Source of the DNA: Mycobacterium sp. 3519A
GTDB lineage: Bacteria; Actinomycetota; Actinomycetes; Mycobacteriales; Mycobacteriaceae
Direction: 5' to 3'
Length of the DNA: 64,000 nucleotides
NCBI RefSeq assembly: GCF_900240945.1
Contig: NZ_OESG01000013.1
Location: 1,590,888 to 1,654,887 of the forward strand
Shown: positions 22,322 to 30,492 of the stretch, piece after piece
Layout: every line of letters starts with the position of its first letter
Position numbering within the stretch: position 1 is the stretch's first letter
Notes under the pieces: generated by a model
The model's input: only the letters and a program-made list of their open reading frames with translations
What the model was told of the DNA's origin: nothing
Database searches by the model: none
Program-made: the position numbers and the translations under genes

Positions 22322-22350
22322 CAACTGGCTATTGAAAAGCAAGCCAGTTG
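22322..22350. promoter_or_regulatory. Inverted repeat in the MocR/YczE intergenic region
   Basis: CAACTGGCT (22322-22330) and AGCCAGTTG (22342-22350) are perfect 9-bp arms with an 11-nt AT-rich spacer, centre spacing about 20 bp. The site sits 17 bp before the MocR start and 17 bp before the ATG of the small ORF, the place expected for a dimeric GntR/MocR operator that controls both directions. Confidence 0.6.
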
Positions 22351-22367
22351 GTCGTGATCATCGGGTC

Positions 22368-22520
22368 ATGAGGACTGATTGGATATCTCGACTGGGCTGG
22401 AAACTGGCCCGCCTTTTTGATCCGGCGGAATCCCTGCCTGCGGAATTCGTCGACCGCGACGCCGAACGCGTCCGGCAGGAATTGGATCTGATCCGGATTC
22501 GTTTCCCCCACCATGCGTAA
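22368..22520 (+). CDS. Small 50-residue protein, translated ahead of YczE-like gene
   Basis: This short ORF (MRTDWISRLGWKLARLF at its start) is the first reading frame after the MocR operator. It ends in TAA eight bases inside the YczE-like gene (22513), a spacing typical of translational coupling. The peptide has an amphipathic N-terminal helix rich in W, L and R, then an acidic/basic helix (FVDRDAERVRQELDLIRIRF). It has no signal peptide and no homologue I recognise. It could help membrane insertion or regulation of the YczE protein. That it is a real gene is inferred from position and composition. Confidence 0.5.
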   Translation: MRTDWISRLGWKLARLFDPAESLPAEFVDRDAERVRQELDLIRIRFPHHA

Positions 22521-23430
22521 GGCCACTCTGCGCGGCGCGGCGCTGCTGGTCGGGCTGTGCGGTTACGGCTTTTCGATGGCGGTGATGGTCCGGTCGGGCC
22601 TGGGCCTGGATCCGTGGGACGTGTTCCACCAGGGCCTGGCCCGGCACACCGGCGTGACCATCGGTGTGGCATGCGCGGTGGTCGGAGTGGTCGTGCTGCT
22701 GGCATGGATTCCGCTGCGGACCCGGCCGGGCATCGGCACTATCGCCAACGTCATCGTCATCTCGGTGACCGTCGACGCCGGGCTGTGGCTGCTGCCCGTG
22801 CCGACGTCGCTTCCGGTGCGCATCGCGATGATGGTGGGCGCGGTCGTCCTCAACGCGTTCAGCACGGTGTTGTACATCGGCGCGGCGCTCGGCCCCGGTC
22901 CACGCGACGGCCTGATGACGGGTTTGGTTGTGCGCACTGGTCTTTCGGTGCGGCTGGTCCGCACGTCGATCGAGGCGACGGTGCTGGCGGTCGGTTGGCT
23001 GCTCGGCGGCACCGTCGGCGTCGGCACGGTGTTGTACGCGATCGGGATCGGCCCGCTGGTGCAACTGTTCCTGCGCATCACGCCGAAGCGGGTGTTGGCG
23101 GTGAGCGGATGGGAGTCCGTCGCCGAGGCTGGCCGCAGGCGCGTGACAGACTCCGTCGCCGAGGCTGGCCGCAGGCGCGTGACAGACTCCGTCGCCGAGG
23201 CGTCAGGCGAACTGCGCGTCGACCCTGCGGATGTCGAAGATGTAGTCGGTCAGCATGCTGGTGAGTCCGACGGTGCCCGCCCTGTCGCCGAGACGCGCGG
23301 GAACGATCTGCAGCTTGCGGGTTGCCAGCGGGAGCGACCGGGCATACACGCTCTCGCGGATCCCGGCGATCACGTAGTCACTGCCTGCGGCGAGTTCGCC
23401 GCCGATCACCACGACGGCCGGATTGAATAG
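22513..23430 (+). CDS. YczE/YitT-like membrane protein with repeat-bearing tail
   Basis: This 305-residue protein has about five transmembrane helices in its first ~195 residues (GAALLVGLCGYGFSMAVMV, TIGVACAVVGVVVLLAW and others) and a conserved GPGPRDGLM loop, as in YczE/YitT proteins. The natural domain seems to end near SGWES. The frame then runs through two and a half copies of SVAEAGRRRVTD, coded by a 36-bp repeat, and a further 75 or so residues antisense to the ROK gene. The core is likely a small-molecule transporter controlled by MocR. The tail may be a by-product of a lost stop codon. Confidence 0.85.
   Translation: MRKATLRGAALLVGLCGYGFSMAVMVRSGLGLDPWDVFHQGLARHTGVTIGVACAVVGVVVLLAWIPLRTRPGIGTIANVIVISVTVDAGLWLLPVPTSLPVRIAMMVGAVVLNAFSTVLYIGAALGPGPRDGLMTGLVVRTGLSVRLVRTSIEATVLAVGWLLGGTVGVGTVLYAIGIGPLVQLFLRITPKRVLAVSGWESVAEAGRRRVTDSVAEAGRRRVTDSVAEASGELRVDPADVEDVVGQHAGESDGARPVAETRGNDLQLAGCQRERPGIHALADPGDHVVTACGEFAADHHDGRIE
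23116..23201 (+). repeat. 36-bp tandem repeat at the 3' end of the YczE-like gene
   Basis: Two identical 36-bp units (23116-23151, 23152-23187) and a 14-bp partial unit (23188-23201) run up to the ROK stop codon at 23203. The unit begins TCCGTCGCCGAGGCTGGCCG. Its length is a multiple of three, so the YczE-like reading frame stays open. Confidence 0.9.
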
Positions 23431-24387
23431 GCTGACCACGTCGGACAGGGTGTTGCCGATCAACCGGCCCGCCCGCCGGACCAGGTTCACGGCCAGCGGA
23501 TCGCCCGCCACGATCAACTTGACGACGTCGGAGATCGTCGCGACCTCGCGGCCCGCACTGCGCAGGTCGCGAAGCAACGCCCAGCCGCCGGCGTACGCCT
23601 CGAGGCAGCCCGCGTTGCCGCATCGGCACACCGGCGGACCCGCATCGGCCAGCGCATCGTCGGCCGGGTTGATCTGGATGTGGCCGATGTCGCCCGCCGC
23701 GCCGTCGGCACCTCGGTAGATGGACCCGTGCGCGATGATCCCGGCGCCGATGCCGGTGGCGATCTTGACCATCACCATCGAATCGTGGTCGGCGAACTCG
23801 CTGTGATGCTCGCCGAGCGCCATCGCGTTCGCGTCGTTGTCGACCAGCGTCGGGCAGTCGAATCGCGACGCGAACCACGATCGGATCGGGAAGGCGTCCC
23901 ATCCGGTCATGATCGGCGGGCTCACCACGGACGCGCTTGCGAAATCGACAGGCCCCGGCAGCGCGAGGCCGATGCCGCGGACGAAATCCGATGACAGCCT
24001 TGCTTTTTCGAGCAGCTGATCCAGCATGTCGGAGACCGAGCGCAGCCAGTTCTCGGGTCCGATGGTGATGTCGACGGGCGCGCGACGTTCGTCGCGGATC
24101 CGACCACCGAGATCGGTCAGCGCGGTGCGCACACCCGTCGCGCCCGCGTCGGCCACCAACAGCACGCCCTGGTCGTTGCGGAAGTGGAAATGGCTGGGCG
24201 GCCGACCACGCGCCGACGTCGTCTGGCCGCTGGAGATCAGCCCGGCGGTGATCAGCGTGTCCAGTCGGGTGGCGACGGTCGACCGGGACAGTCCGGTCTT
24301 CTCGATGATCTCCGCACGGGTCAGCCCACCGGCACGCCGGATCACGTCGAGCACGTGGCCGACCGACCCGCCGCCCTCGTCATCCAT
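23203..24387 (-). CDS. ROK-family transcriptional repressor
   Basis: This 394-residue protein has an N-terminal winged HTH (LTRAEIIEKTGLSRSTVATRLDTL) and a sugar-kinase-like ROK domain with VADAGATGVRTALTDLGG (phosphate loop region), GIGLALPGPV, and the zinc motif CRCGNAGCLEAY. Such repressors lose DNA affinity on binding a sugar or sugar phosphate. ATG 24387 is chosen because GGGAG stands six bases upstream; longer in-frame starts exist. It is divergent from the sugar ABC operon, the arrangement of the rhizobial fructose regulator FrcR. The 3' end overlaps the tail of the YczE-like frame by 228 bp. Confidence 0.93.
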   Translation of the reverse strand: MDDEGGGSVGHVLDVIRRAGGLTRAEIIEKTGLSRSTVATRLDTLITAGLISSGQTTSARGRPPSHFHFRNDQGVLLVADAGATGVRTALTDLGGRIRDERRAPVDITIGPENWLRSVSDMLDQLLEKARLSSDFVRGIGLALPGPVDFASASVVSPPIMTGWDAFPIRSWFASRFDCPTLVDNDANAMALGEHHSEFADHDSMVMVKIATGIGAGIIAHGSIYRGADGAAGDIGHIQINPADDALADAGPPVCRCGNAGCLEAYAGGWALLRDLRSAGREVATISDVVKLIVAGDPLAVNLVRRAGRLIGNTLSDVVSLFNPAVVVIGGELAAGSDYVIAGIRESVYARSLPLATRKLQIVPARLGDRAGTVGLTSMLTDYIFDIRRVDAQFA

Positions 24388-24405
24388 GCCGTACTCCCTT
24401 CGGAC

Positions 24406-24435
24406 CATCTTTTTACCAGAACCGAGCCTCTTTTT
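24406..24435. promoter_or_regulatory. Direct repeats in the ROK/sugar-operon intergenic region
   Basis: CATCTTTTT (24406-24414) and CCTCTTTTT (24427-24435) are direct repeats 21 bp apart, two helical turns, in the promoter region shared by the ROK gene and the substrate-binding-protein gene. A TATAGC -10-like box follows at 24450-24455, so the second repeat would cover its -35 position. They are candidate ROK operators. Confidence 0.45.
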
Positions 24436-24507
24436 GCTTGACACTACGCATATAGCTGGACTTGACTAGGCAGAAATCGCTGGACCTGCTCAATGAGGAG
24501 AGCCGTC

Positions 24508-25509
24508 ATGACGTTTTCGAAAGTCACCGTCGCCCTGGTAGGTGGAGTCGCCCTGGCGCTCGCCGGATGCTCGGGCTCGTCCTCGTCGGGCGAGGCCAGC
24601 GTGGCCGCCGTCGTCAAAGGCCTCGACAATCCGTTCTTTCAGTCCATGCAGTCCGGCATCGAAAGCCAGGCGTCGGCCGACAAGACGAAAGTGACTGTGC
24701 AGGCGGCGAACTCCATCACGGACACCACGGGTCAGGCCGACAAGCTCAGCGGACTGGCAGGCCAGGACTTCAAGTGCTTCATCGTCAACCCGATCACCGG
24801 CACCAACCTGATCCAGGGCATCGCCGCGGTGTCGGCGAAGAACATCCCGATCGTCAACATCGACAGCCCGGTCGAGGAGGCCGCCGCGCAAGCGGCGAAC
24901 GCCAAGATCGCGACGTACATCGGCACCGACAACTCCGACGCCGGATCGAAGGCCGCCCAGCAGATGGCCAAACTGCTACCGCAGGGCGGCACCGTCGCAA
25001 TGATCGGCGGCACGGCGGGCGACGTGACCAGTGCGGCCCGCCTCGACGGGTTCAAGGCGGGCATACCGGCCAACGTGAAGATCACCACCACCGTGGCCGC
25101 GGACTGGGATCGCCAGATGGCGCTCACCAAGGCGACCGACATCATCACCGCCAACCCGGCGATCAACGGCTTCTTCGTCGCGAACGACGACATGGGGCTT
25201 GGCGTCGCGCAAGCCGTCGCCAACAAGGGCAGGACCGGCCAGATCAAGGTCATCAGCGTCGACGGCAACAAGGATGCGTTCGACGCGGTCAAAGCCGGCG
25301 GCATCGACGCTGTCGTCGCGCAGTTCCCGTATGTCATCGGCGCGATGGGGGTGGAGGCCTGTACGGCGGCAATCAACGGTAAGTCGTTGCCCGCCAAGGT
25401 GAATGCGCCCGTTCAGGTGGTGACCAAGGAGAACGTCGACGGTGCGCTGTCCTCGGCGCCGAAGCCGTCCGCGCCCTACGAGGATCCGTTCGTGGAGTTG
25501 GCGAAGTGA
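24508..25509 (+). CDS. Sugar ABC transporter substrate-binding lipoprotein (RbsB/FrcB type)
   Basis: This 333-residue lipoprotein has signal peptide FSKVTVALVGGVALALAGC; the Cys in LAGC is the acylation site. The mature domain is a type I periplasmic binding fold (VAAVVKGLDNPFFQSMQSGI, then FIVNPITGTNLI, VNIDSPVE, TYIGTDNSDAG, VISVDGNKDAFDAV), as in ribose/fructose/xylose binders. ATG 24508 is preferred over the ATG at 24493 because AGGAG is then well spaced. It heads an operon whose five genes follow with 4-bp overlaps. The ligand is likely a monosaccharide. Confidence 0.93.
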   Translation: MTFSKVTVALVGGVALALAGCSGSSSSGEASVAAVVKGLDNPFFQSMQSGIESQASADKTKVTVQAANSITDTTGQADKLSGLAGQDFKCFIVNPITGTNLIQGIAAVSAKNIPIVNIDSPVEEAAAQAANAKIATYIGTDNSDAGSKAAQQMAKLLPQGGTVAMIGGTAGDVTSAARLDGFKAGIPANVKITTTVAADWDRQMALTKATDIITANPAINGFFVANDDMGLGVAQAVANKGRTGQIKVISVDGNKDAFDAVKAGGIDAVVAQFPYVIGAMGVEACTAAINGKSLPAKVNAPVQVVTKENVDGALSSAPKPSAPYEDPFVELAK

Positions 25510-26489
25510 CGGTCGCCCCGTCGATGCCGGACGTGGACGTCTCCGAGTCCGGACAACCGGCGTGGCGGCGCGTGCTCGACCCGGCGAACCTCGCGACCTG
25601 GGCTGCGCCCATCGCACTGGTCGTGCTCGCGATCGTGTTCCAGGTGCTCAATCCGACATTCCTCAGTGTCGGCAACATCGCGTCGATGCTGACGTCGGCG
25701 GCGATCCTGATCGTGCTGACGATCGGGCAGACGTTCGTGGTGGCGACGGCGGGGATCGACCTGTCGATCGCCTCGGCCATGACGCTGGCCGCCGTCGTCT
25801 TCGGGGTGGTGTTCGACGTCGGGTTGTGGCCCGCGATTCTCGCGGCGCTAGCCACGGGTCTGGTCGTCGGACTGGTCAACGGCCTGATCATCTCGCGTGG
25901 CCGCATCACCGACTTCATCGTGACGCTCGGCATGCTGTCGGCCGCCTCCGGGGCCGCGCTGATCTTCGCCGACGGCAAGCCGAAGACGATCATCAGCGCA
26001 CCGCTGCTGAAACTGTCGACGGGGACGGTCGGCGTCGTCGGTTACATGTTCCTGATCGCGATTGCGCTCGCCGTCGTCGCACACATCGTGTTGTTCCACA
26101 CCCGGTTCGGGACCTACGTGCTGGCCACCGGCGGCAATGCGGAAGCCGCTGCGGCGACCGGGGTTTCGACGGATCGGGTGAAGGCGGCGGTGTACACGAT
26201 CGCGGGCGTGACCGCAGGCATCGCGGCGGTTCTGCTCGTCGCACGCGTCGGCGCCGCGGAACCCGCGGCCAATACCTCCTTTCTGCTCAACTCTGTCGCC
26301 GCCGTGGTGCTCGGCGGGGTGAGCCTGTTCGGCGGCCGGGCCACGATCGCGGGTCCGGTGGTCGGCGCGCTGCTGCTGACCGCTCTTGTCAACGGCTTGA
26401 CGTTGCTAGGGGTTTCGCAGTTCTACCAGCCGCTGTCGGTCGGGGTCGTCGTCGTGCTCGCGGCCTTCCTCACGAGGTATCAGAAATGA
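25506..26489 (+). CDS. Sugar ABC transporter permease (RbsC/FrcC type)
   Basis: This 327-residue inner-membrane permease belongs to the BPD_transp_2 family, with roughly ten hydrophobic segments and the family hallmark AGIDLSIASAMTLAA early on, plus GGNAEAAAATGV, the loop that contacts the ATPase. The GTG start overlaps the TGA of the binding-protein gene (GTGA). It forms the transmembrane path with the ATPase encoded next. The operon encodes only one permease, so a homodimer is expected. Confidence 0.94.
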   Translation: MTVAPSMPDVDVSESGQPAWRRVLDPANLATWAAPIALVVLAIVFQVLNPTFLSVGNIASMLTSAAILIVLTIGQTFVVATAGIDLSIASAMTLAAVVFGVVFDVGLWPAILAALATGLVVGLVNGLIISRGRITDFIVTLGMLSAASGAALIFADGKPKTIISAPLLKLSTGTVGVVGYMFLIAIALAVVAHIVLFHTRFGTYVLATGGNAEAAAATGVSTDRVKAAVYTIAGVTAGIAAVLLVARVGAAEPAANTSFLLNSVAAVVLGGVSLFGGRATIAGPVVGALLLTALVNGLTLLGVSQFYQPLSVGVVVVLAAFLTRYQK

Positions 26490-27271
26490 CTCAGCCAGAC
26501 GCGCTGCTGCGCGTCACCGGTGCCACCCTGTCGTTCGGTCAGGTCCGCGCGCTGCGCGACGTGTCCATGCATGCACGCCGTGGCGAGGTCACCGCGATCG
26601 TCGGAGACAACGGTGCGGGCAAGTCGACACTGATCCGCAGCATCAGCGGGGTACATACGCTCGATGCGGGTTCGATCGAATTCGACGGCACGCCAGTGCA
26701 ATTCAAGTCGCCGCACGATGCGCGCGACGCCGGCATCGAGACGGTGCACCAGAACCTGGCCCTCGTCGAGGACCTCACCGTGTGGCAGAACCTGTTCCTG
26801 AACCGCGAGATCGTGCACCAGTTGGGTCCCGTCGCCGTGTTGAACCGCAGGGCCATGCGGGCGAAGGCCGAAGAGATGGTCTCGACGTTGGCGATCAACG
26901 TGCCCGCCGTCGGGTCCCGCGTGCGCCGACTCAGCGGCGGTCAACGGCAGGCGGTATCCATCTGCCGGGCAGCGGGATTCACCTCCAAGCTGATCATCAT
27001 GGATGAGCCGACCGCAGCGCTCGGTGTGCAGGAGACGGCCCGCGTCGAGGAACTGATCACCCGACTGCGCGGGGAGGGCCACGCGATCGTCCTCATCAGT
27101 CACAACTTCTCGCAGGTGTTACGACTCAGCGACGCGGTGTGGGTGATGCGCGCCGGTCGATGCGTCGCGGGCAGGCGCACCAGCGATACCGACGGCGACG
27201 AGATCGTCGCGCTGATCACCGGTGCCCGTCCCGGCGATCACCCCGAGCCATCGAAGGAGCACTCCGCATGA
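26486..27271 (+). CDS. Sugar ABC transporter ATPase, single-domain (FrcA type)
   Basis: This 261-residue ATPase has Walker A GDNGAGKST (near residue 41), the signature LSGGQRQAV, Walker B KLIIMDEPTAAL and the H-loop in LISHN. RbsA-type sugar ATPases usually carry two fused domains of about 500 residues. This one has a single domain, as in FrcA, and so acts as a homodimer. The ATG overlaps the permease stop as ATGA. No C-terminal regulatory domain is present. Confidence 0.94.
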   Translation: MTQPDALLRVTGATLSFGQVRALRDVSMHARRGEVTAIVGDNGAGKSTLIRSISGVHTLDAGSIEFDGTPVQFKSPHDARDAGIETVHQNLALVEDLTVWQNLFLNREIVHQLGPVAVLNRRAMRAKAEEMVSTLAINVPAVGSRVRRLSGGQRQAVSICRAAGFTSKLIIMDEPTAALGVQETARVEELITRLRGEGHAIVLISHNFSQVLRLSDAVWVMRAGRCVAGRRTSDTDGDEIVALITGARPGDHPEPSKEHSA

Positions 27272-28143
27272 CCAATCCCGTCGGCATCCACGCCTTGGTC
27301 TGGGTCGGTGACACCGACCCGGCCAGCGTCGACACCGCGATCTCGCAGACCGTTGCGGCAGGTTACGACCTGTTGGAGTTCTCGCTGCACGATTCAGTCA
27401 ACCTCAACCGGGAGAAGGCGCGAGAGTTGTTGACCACCAACGGTCTTCAGGCCGCATGCTCGCGCGGCCTGGCCCGGGACGCCGACATCTCCAGCGAGGA
27501 TCCCGCCGTCGTCGCGCGCGGCGCGGCGCTGCTGCACGAGTCGCTGCGCGTCACCCATGACATCGGCGCGACCTTGCTCACGGGTGCGCTGTACAGCGCG
27601 TTCGGAAAGGCGCCCTACCCGTTGACCGCGACCGGACGCGACAACGTGGTGGGCGTGCTGCGGGAACTGGCCGCCGAGGCCGCGCCGCTGGGAGTGACGC
27701 TCGGACTGGAGATCTGCAACCGCTACGAGACCAACGTCGTCAACACCGCACGCGACTGCCTGCGGTTGGCCGACGACATCGGCGCGGACAACGTGATCAT
27801 CCATCTGGACACCTACCACATGAACATCGAAGAGGACGATCTCGTGGCCCCGGTGCACGAAGTCGGCGAGCGCCTCGGCTACGTGCACATCGGCGAGAAC
27901 CATCGCGGGTATCTGGGGTCCGGGCACATCGACTTCGGAGCCTTCTTCGGCGCCCTCGTCGACATCGACTACCAAGGCCCGCTGACGTTCGAATCGTTCT
28001 CGTCGGCGGTGGTGGCGCCGGGTCTGTCCAACGACTTGGCCATCTGGCGCAATCTGTGGGACGACGGTGCAGACCTCGCGACCCACGCCCGTCGATTCAT
28101 CGACGACGGTCTGCGCACCGCGCGGCAACCCCGCGCCTCGTGA
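27268..28143 (+). CDS. Sugar phosphate isomerase/epimerase (TIM barrel, AP2Ec)
   Basis: This 291-residue protein has the xylose-isomerase-like TIM barrel. Metal/substrate residues of the ketose 3-epimerase type are visible: LEFSLHD near residue 37, GLEICNR (Glu), HLDTYHMNIEE (Asp/His), HIGENHRGYLGSGHID (Glu/His) and FESFSS (Glu). These match D-tagatose/D-psicose 3-epimerase-like proteins. The ATG overlaps the ATPase stop. In this operon it probably converts the imported rare sugar to a common ketose before phosphorylation by the following kinase. Exact sugar is inferred, not shown. Confidence 0.9.
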   Translation: MTNPVGIHALVWVGDTDPASVDTAISQTVAAGYDLLEFSLHDSVNLNREKARELLTTNGLQAACSRGLARDADISSEDPAVVARGAALLHESLRVTHDIGATLLTGALYSAFGKAPYPLTATGRDNVVGVLRELAAEAAPLGVTLGLEICNRYETNVVNTARDCLRLADDIGADNVIIHLDTYHMNIEEDDLVAPVHEVGERLGYVHIGENHRGYLGSGHIDFGAFFGALVDIDYQGPLTFESFSSAVVAPGLSNDLAIWRNLWDDGADLATHARRFIDDGLRTARQPRAS

Positions 28144-28799
28144 CGCAGACTCAGCAAGTGGAGACGGCCGATCTGCTGGCTCGCGACGCGATCGCGCTGG
28201 CGTCTGCATCGGCGCGTGCGATCCTCGGCATCGCGGGCAGCCCCGGCGCGGGGAAGTCGACACTGGTGGACGAACTTCTCGTGCGCATCCGCGCCGAGAT
28301 GGGCGACGACTGGGTCGCCCACGTGCCGATGGACGGCTTCCACCTCGCCGATGCGCAACTGGACCGGATCGGTGCGCGCGACCGCAAGGGCGCGCCGGAC
28401 ACTTTCGATGTGGCCGGCTATGCGCATGCGCTGGAGCGGGTGCAGACCGAGGCCGACGATCCGGTGTACGTGCCCGGCTTCGACCGCACTCTCGAACAGC
28501 CGTTGGCGGCCGCACTGGTCGTGCTGCCGACCGCGCGGCTGGTCGTCACCGAGGGCAACTATCTACTGCTGGACGAGCCGCGCTGGCAGCGGGCGCGCCG
28601 CGCAATGGACGCTGTCTGGTTCGTCGCGTGCGAGGAGACCACCCGGGTCGAGCGTCTGGTCGCCCGGCACATCGAATTCGGCAAGAGCGCGCAGGCCGCC
28701 CGTGATTGGGTGGCGCGCACCGACCAGCGCAACGCGGAACTGGTCGAGGCCACCGCGGGCAGGGCGGACCGCGTCATCGCGGGAGTGACCCGCGGCTAG
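28140..28799 (+). CDS. P-loop sugar/nucleoside kinase (FrcK/uridine-kinase-like)
   Basis: This 219-residue P-loop kinase has Walker A GSPGAGKST near residues 37-45, the PMDGFHLADAQL segment typical of the phosphoribulokinase/uridine-kinase family, YVPGFDRTLEQP and VTEGNYLLLDEPRW. GTG 28140 overlaps the epimerase stop as GTGA, so it is the last gene of the sugar operon. In rhizobia the FrcK homologue accompanies the fructose transporter. Here it likely phosphorylates the sugar made by the epimerase. A role on a nucleoside is the alternative. Confidence 0.9.
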   Translation: MTQTQQVETADLLARDAIALASASARAILGIAGSPGAGKSTLVDELLVRIRAEMGDDWVAHVPMDGFHLADAQLDRIGARDRKGAPDTFDVAGYAHALERVQTEADDPVYVPGFDRTLEQPLAAALVVLPTARLVVTEGNYLLLDEPRWQRARRAMDAVWFVACEETTRVERLVARHIEFGKSAQAARDWVARTDQRNAELVEATAGRADRVIAGVTRG

Positions 28800-28822
28800 C
28801 GACACCCGTCGAATACGGCACG

Positions 28823-29671
28823 ATGGTGCACGTGGCCGACGAAGTAGATGCAGCCGACCCCGACCTGCTGATCGACTTCGCCAAAGTCTCGTTACGTCGT
28901 GGCGGCCAGACCCTGGTCGGACCGATCACCTGGGCGGTGGAACTCGACGAGCGCTGGGTGGTCATCGGGCCGAACGGCGCAGGGAAGACGTCGTTGCTGC
29001 GCATCGCGGCCGCCCAGGATCACCCGTCCTCGGGCACCGCCTTCGTGCTCGGCGAGCGGCTCGGCCGCACCGACATGTCCGAGTTGCGGTCGCGGGTCGG
29101 GCTGTCGAGCTCGGCGTTGTCGCAGCGCATCCCCGACGGTGAGGTGGTGCGCGACCTCGTCGTCTCCGCCGGTTACGCGGTGCTGGGCCGCTGGCGCGAG
29201 CAGTATGACGACGTCGACTATCACCAGGCCATCGACATGCTGGAAAGCGTCGGGGCTGAGCACCTCGCCGAGCGCACCTACGGCACCCTGTCCGAGGGGG
29301 AGCGCAAGCGGGTGCTGATCGCCCGGTCGATGATGACCGATCCCGAACTGCTGCTGCTCGACGAGCCCGCGGCGGGCCTCGACCTCGGCGGGCGCGAGGA
29401 ACTGCTCGCCCGACTCGAAGACCTCGCCGAGGATCCCGACTCGCCTGCGCTGGTGCTCGTCACCCACCACGTCGAGGAGATCCCACGCGGGTTCTCACAC
29501 TGCCTGATCTTGTCGGAGGGCAAGATCGTCGATTCCGGTCTGCTGCCGGACACGTTGACGTCGGAGAACCTGTCAAAGGCGTTCGGGCAGTCGATCGCCC
29601 TCGACATCGTCGACGGCCGCTACTTCGCGCGTCGCACCCGCAGCAGGGCGGCGCACAGGAGAAGAGAATGA
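28823..29671 (+). CDS. ABC transporter ATP-binding protein (Rv3041c-like)
   Basis: This 282-residue ATPase has Walker A GPNGAGKTS near residue 53, a Q-loop region, signature LSEGERKRV, Walker B LLLLDEPAAG and the H-loop in VTHHVEE. It resembles the ModF/YlmA group of stand-alone ATPases. No membrane partner is encoded beside it. It starts the next conserved block with Nudix and enoyl-CoA hydratase genes overlapping in series. ATG 28823 is used; the GTG at 28832 is an alternative. Function in the cell is not known. Confidence 0.92.
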   Translation: MVHVADEVDAADPDLLIDFAKVSLRRGGQTLVGPITWAVELDERWVVIGPNGAGKTSLLRIAAAQDHPSSGTAFVLGERLGRTDMSELRSRVGLSSSALSQRIPDGEVVRDLVVSAGYAVLGRWREQYDDVDYHQAIDMLESVGAEHLAERTYGTLSEGERKRVLIARSMMTDPELLLLDEPAAGLDLGGREELLARLEDLAEDPDSPALVLVTHHVEEIPRGFSHCLILSEGKIVDSGLLPDTLTSENLSKAFGQSIALDIVDGRYFARRTRSRAAHRRRE

Positions 29672-30492
29672 CAGATCCGTTGGTGCCGCGGCCCGCGGCG
29701 ACCGTGATGCTGGTGCGCGACCGGGGCCCGGGCCTCGCCCGGGGAATTGAAGTCTTTTTGATGAGGCGCCCCTCCGCGATGGATTTCGTGGCGGGCGTAA
29801 TGGTTTTCCCCGGCGGCGGCGTCGACGACCGCGACCGCAACGCCGACATCGCCTGGTTCGGGCCGGAACCCGGTTGGTGGGCAGAGCGGTTCGGCGTCGA
29901 ACCGGATCTGGCCGAGGCGCTGGTGTGCGCCGCCGCCCGCGAGACGTTCGAAGAGTCGGGTGTGCTGTTCGCCGGGCCCGCCGACGATCCGGACGGGATT
30001 GTCAGCGATGCGTCCGTGTACCGCGCTGAGCGGGCCGCGCTTGAGGACAGGTCGCTGTCGTTCGGCGAGTTCCTGCGCAAGGAGAACCTGGTGCTGCGCG
30101 CGGATCTGCTACGGCCATGGGCGAATTGGGTGACGCCGAAAGAGGAGCGCACCCGCCGCTACGACACGTACTTCTTCGTCGGCGCGCTGCCGGAGGGACA
30201 GCGGGCAGACGGCGACAACACCGAAACCGACCGTGCGTTCTGGACCACGCCGCAGGCCGCGCTCGACGAATTCGCCGACGGTAAGACGTTTCTGCTGCCG
30301 CCGACCTGGACGCAACTGGATTCGCTCAACGGCCGGACAGTCGCCGAGGTGCTTGCCGTCGAACGTCAGATCGTCGCGGTAGAACCGCATCTGGCCGCCG
30401 ACAAGGACACCGGCAACTGGGAGATCGAGTTCTTCAACAGCGACCGCTACAACGCCGCCCGCAACCGTCGGGCACCCGACGGATACGCCTGA
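29668..30492 (+). CDS. Nudix hydrolase (NUDT19-like)
   Basis: This 274-residue protein has a split Nudix box: an early GGGVDDRD segment, then an insertion of about 45 residues containing [16 protein letters not shown], then [14 protein letters not shown] carrying the REx2EExG catalytic core. Such an inserted box is typical of NUDT19/RP2-type proteins that hydrolyse CoA derivatives or related diphosphates. The ATG overlaps the ABC ATPase stop (ATGA). Together with the enoyl-CoA hydratase that overlaps its end, a role in CoA-ester turnover is reasonable. Confidence 0.9.
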   Translation: MTDPLVPRPAATVMLVRDRGPGLARGIEVFLMRRPSAMDFVAGVMVFPGGGVDDRDRNADIAWFGPEPGWWAERFGVEPDLAEALVCAAARETFEESGVLFAGPADDPDGIVSDASVYRAERAALEDRSLSFGEFLRKENLVLRADLLRPWANWVTPKEERTRRYDTYFFVGALPEGQRADGDNTETDRAFWTTPQAALDEFADGKTFLLPPTWTQLDSLNGRTVAEVLAVERQIVAVEPHLAADKDTGNWEIEFFNSDRYNAARNRRAPDGYA

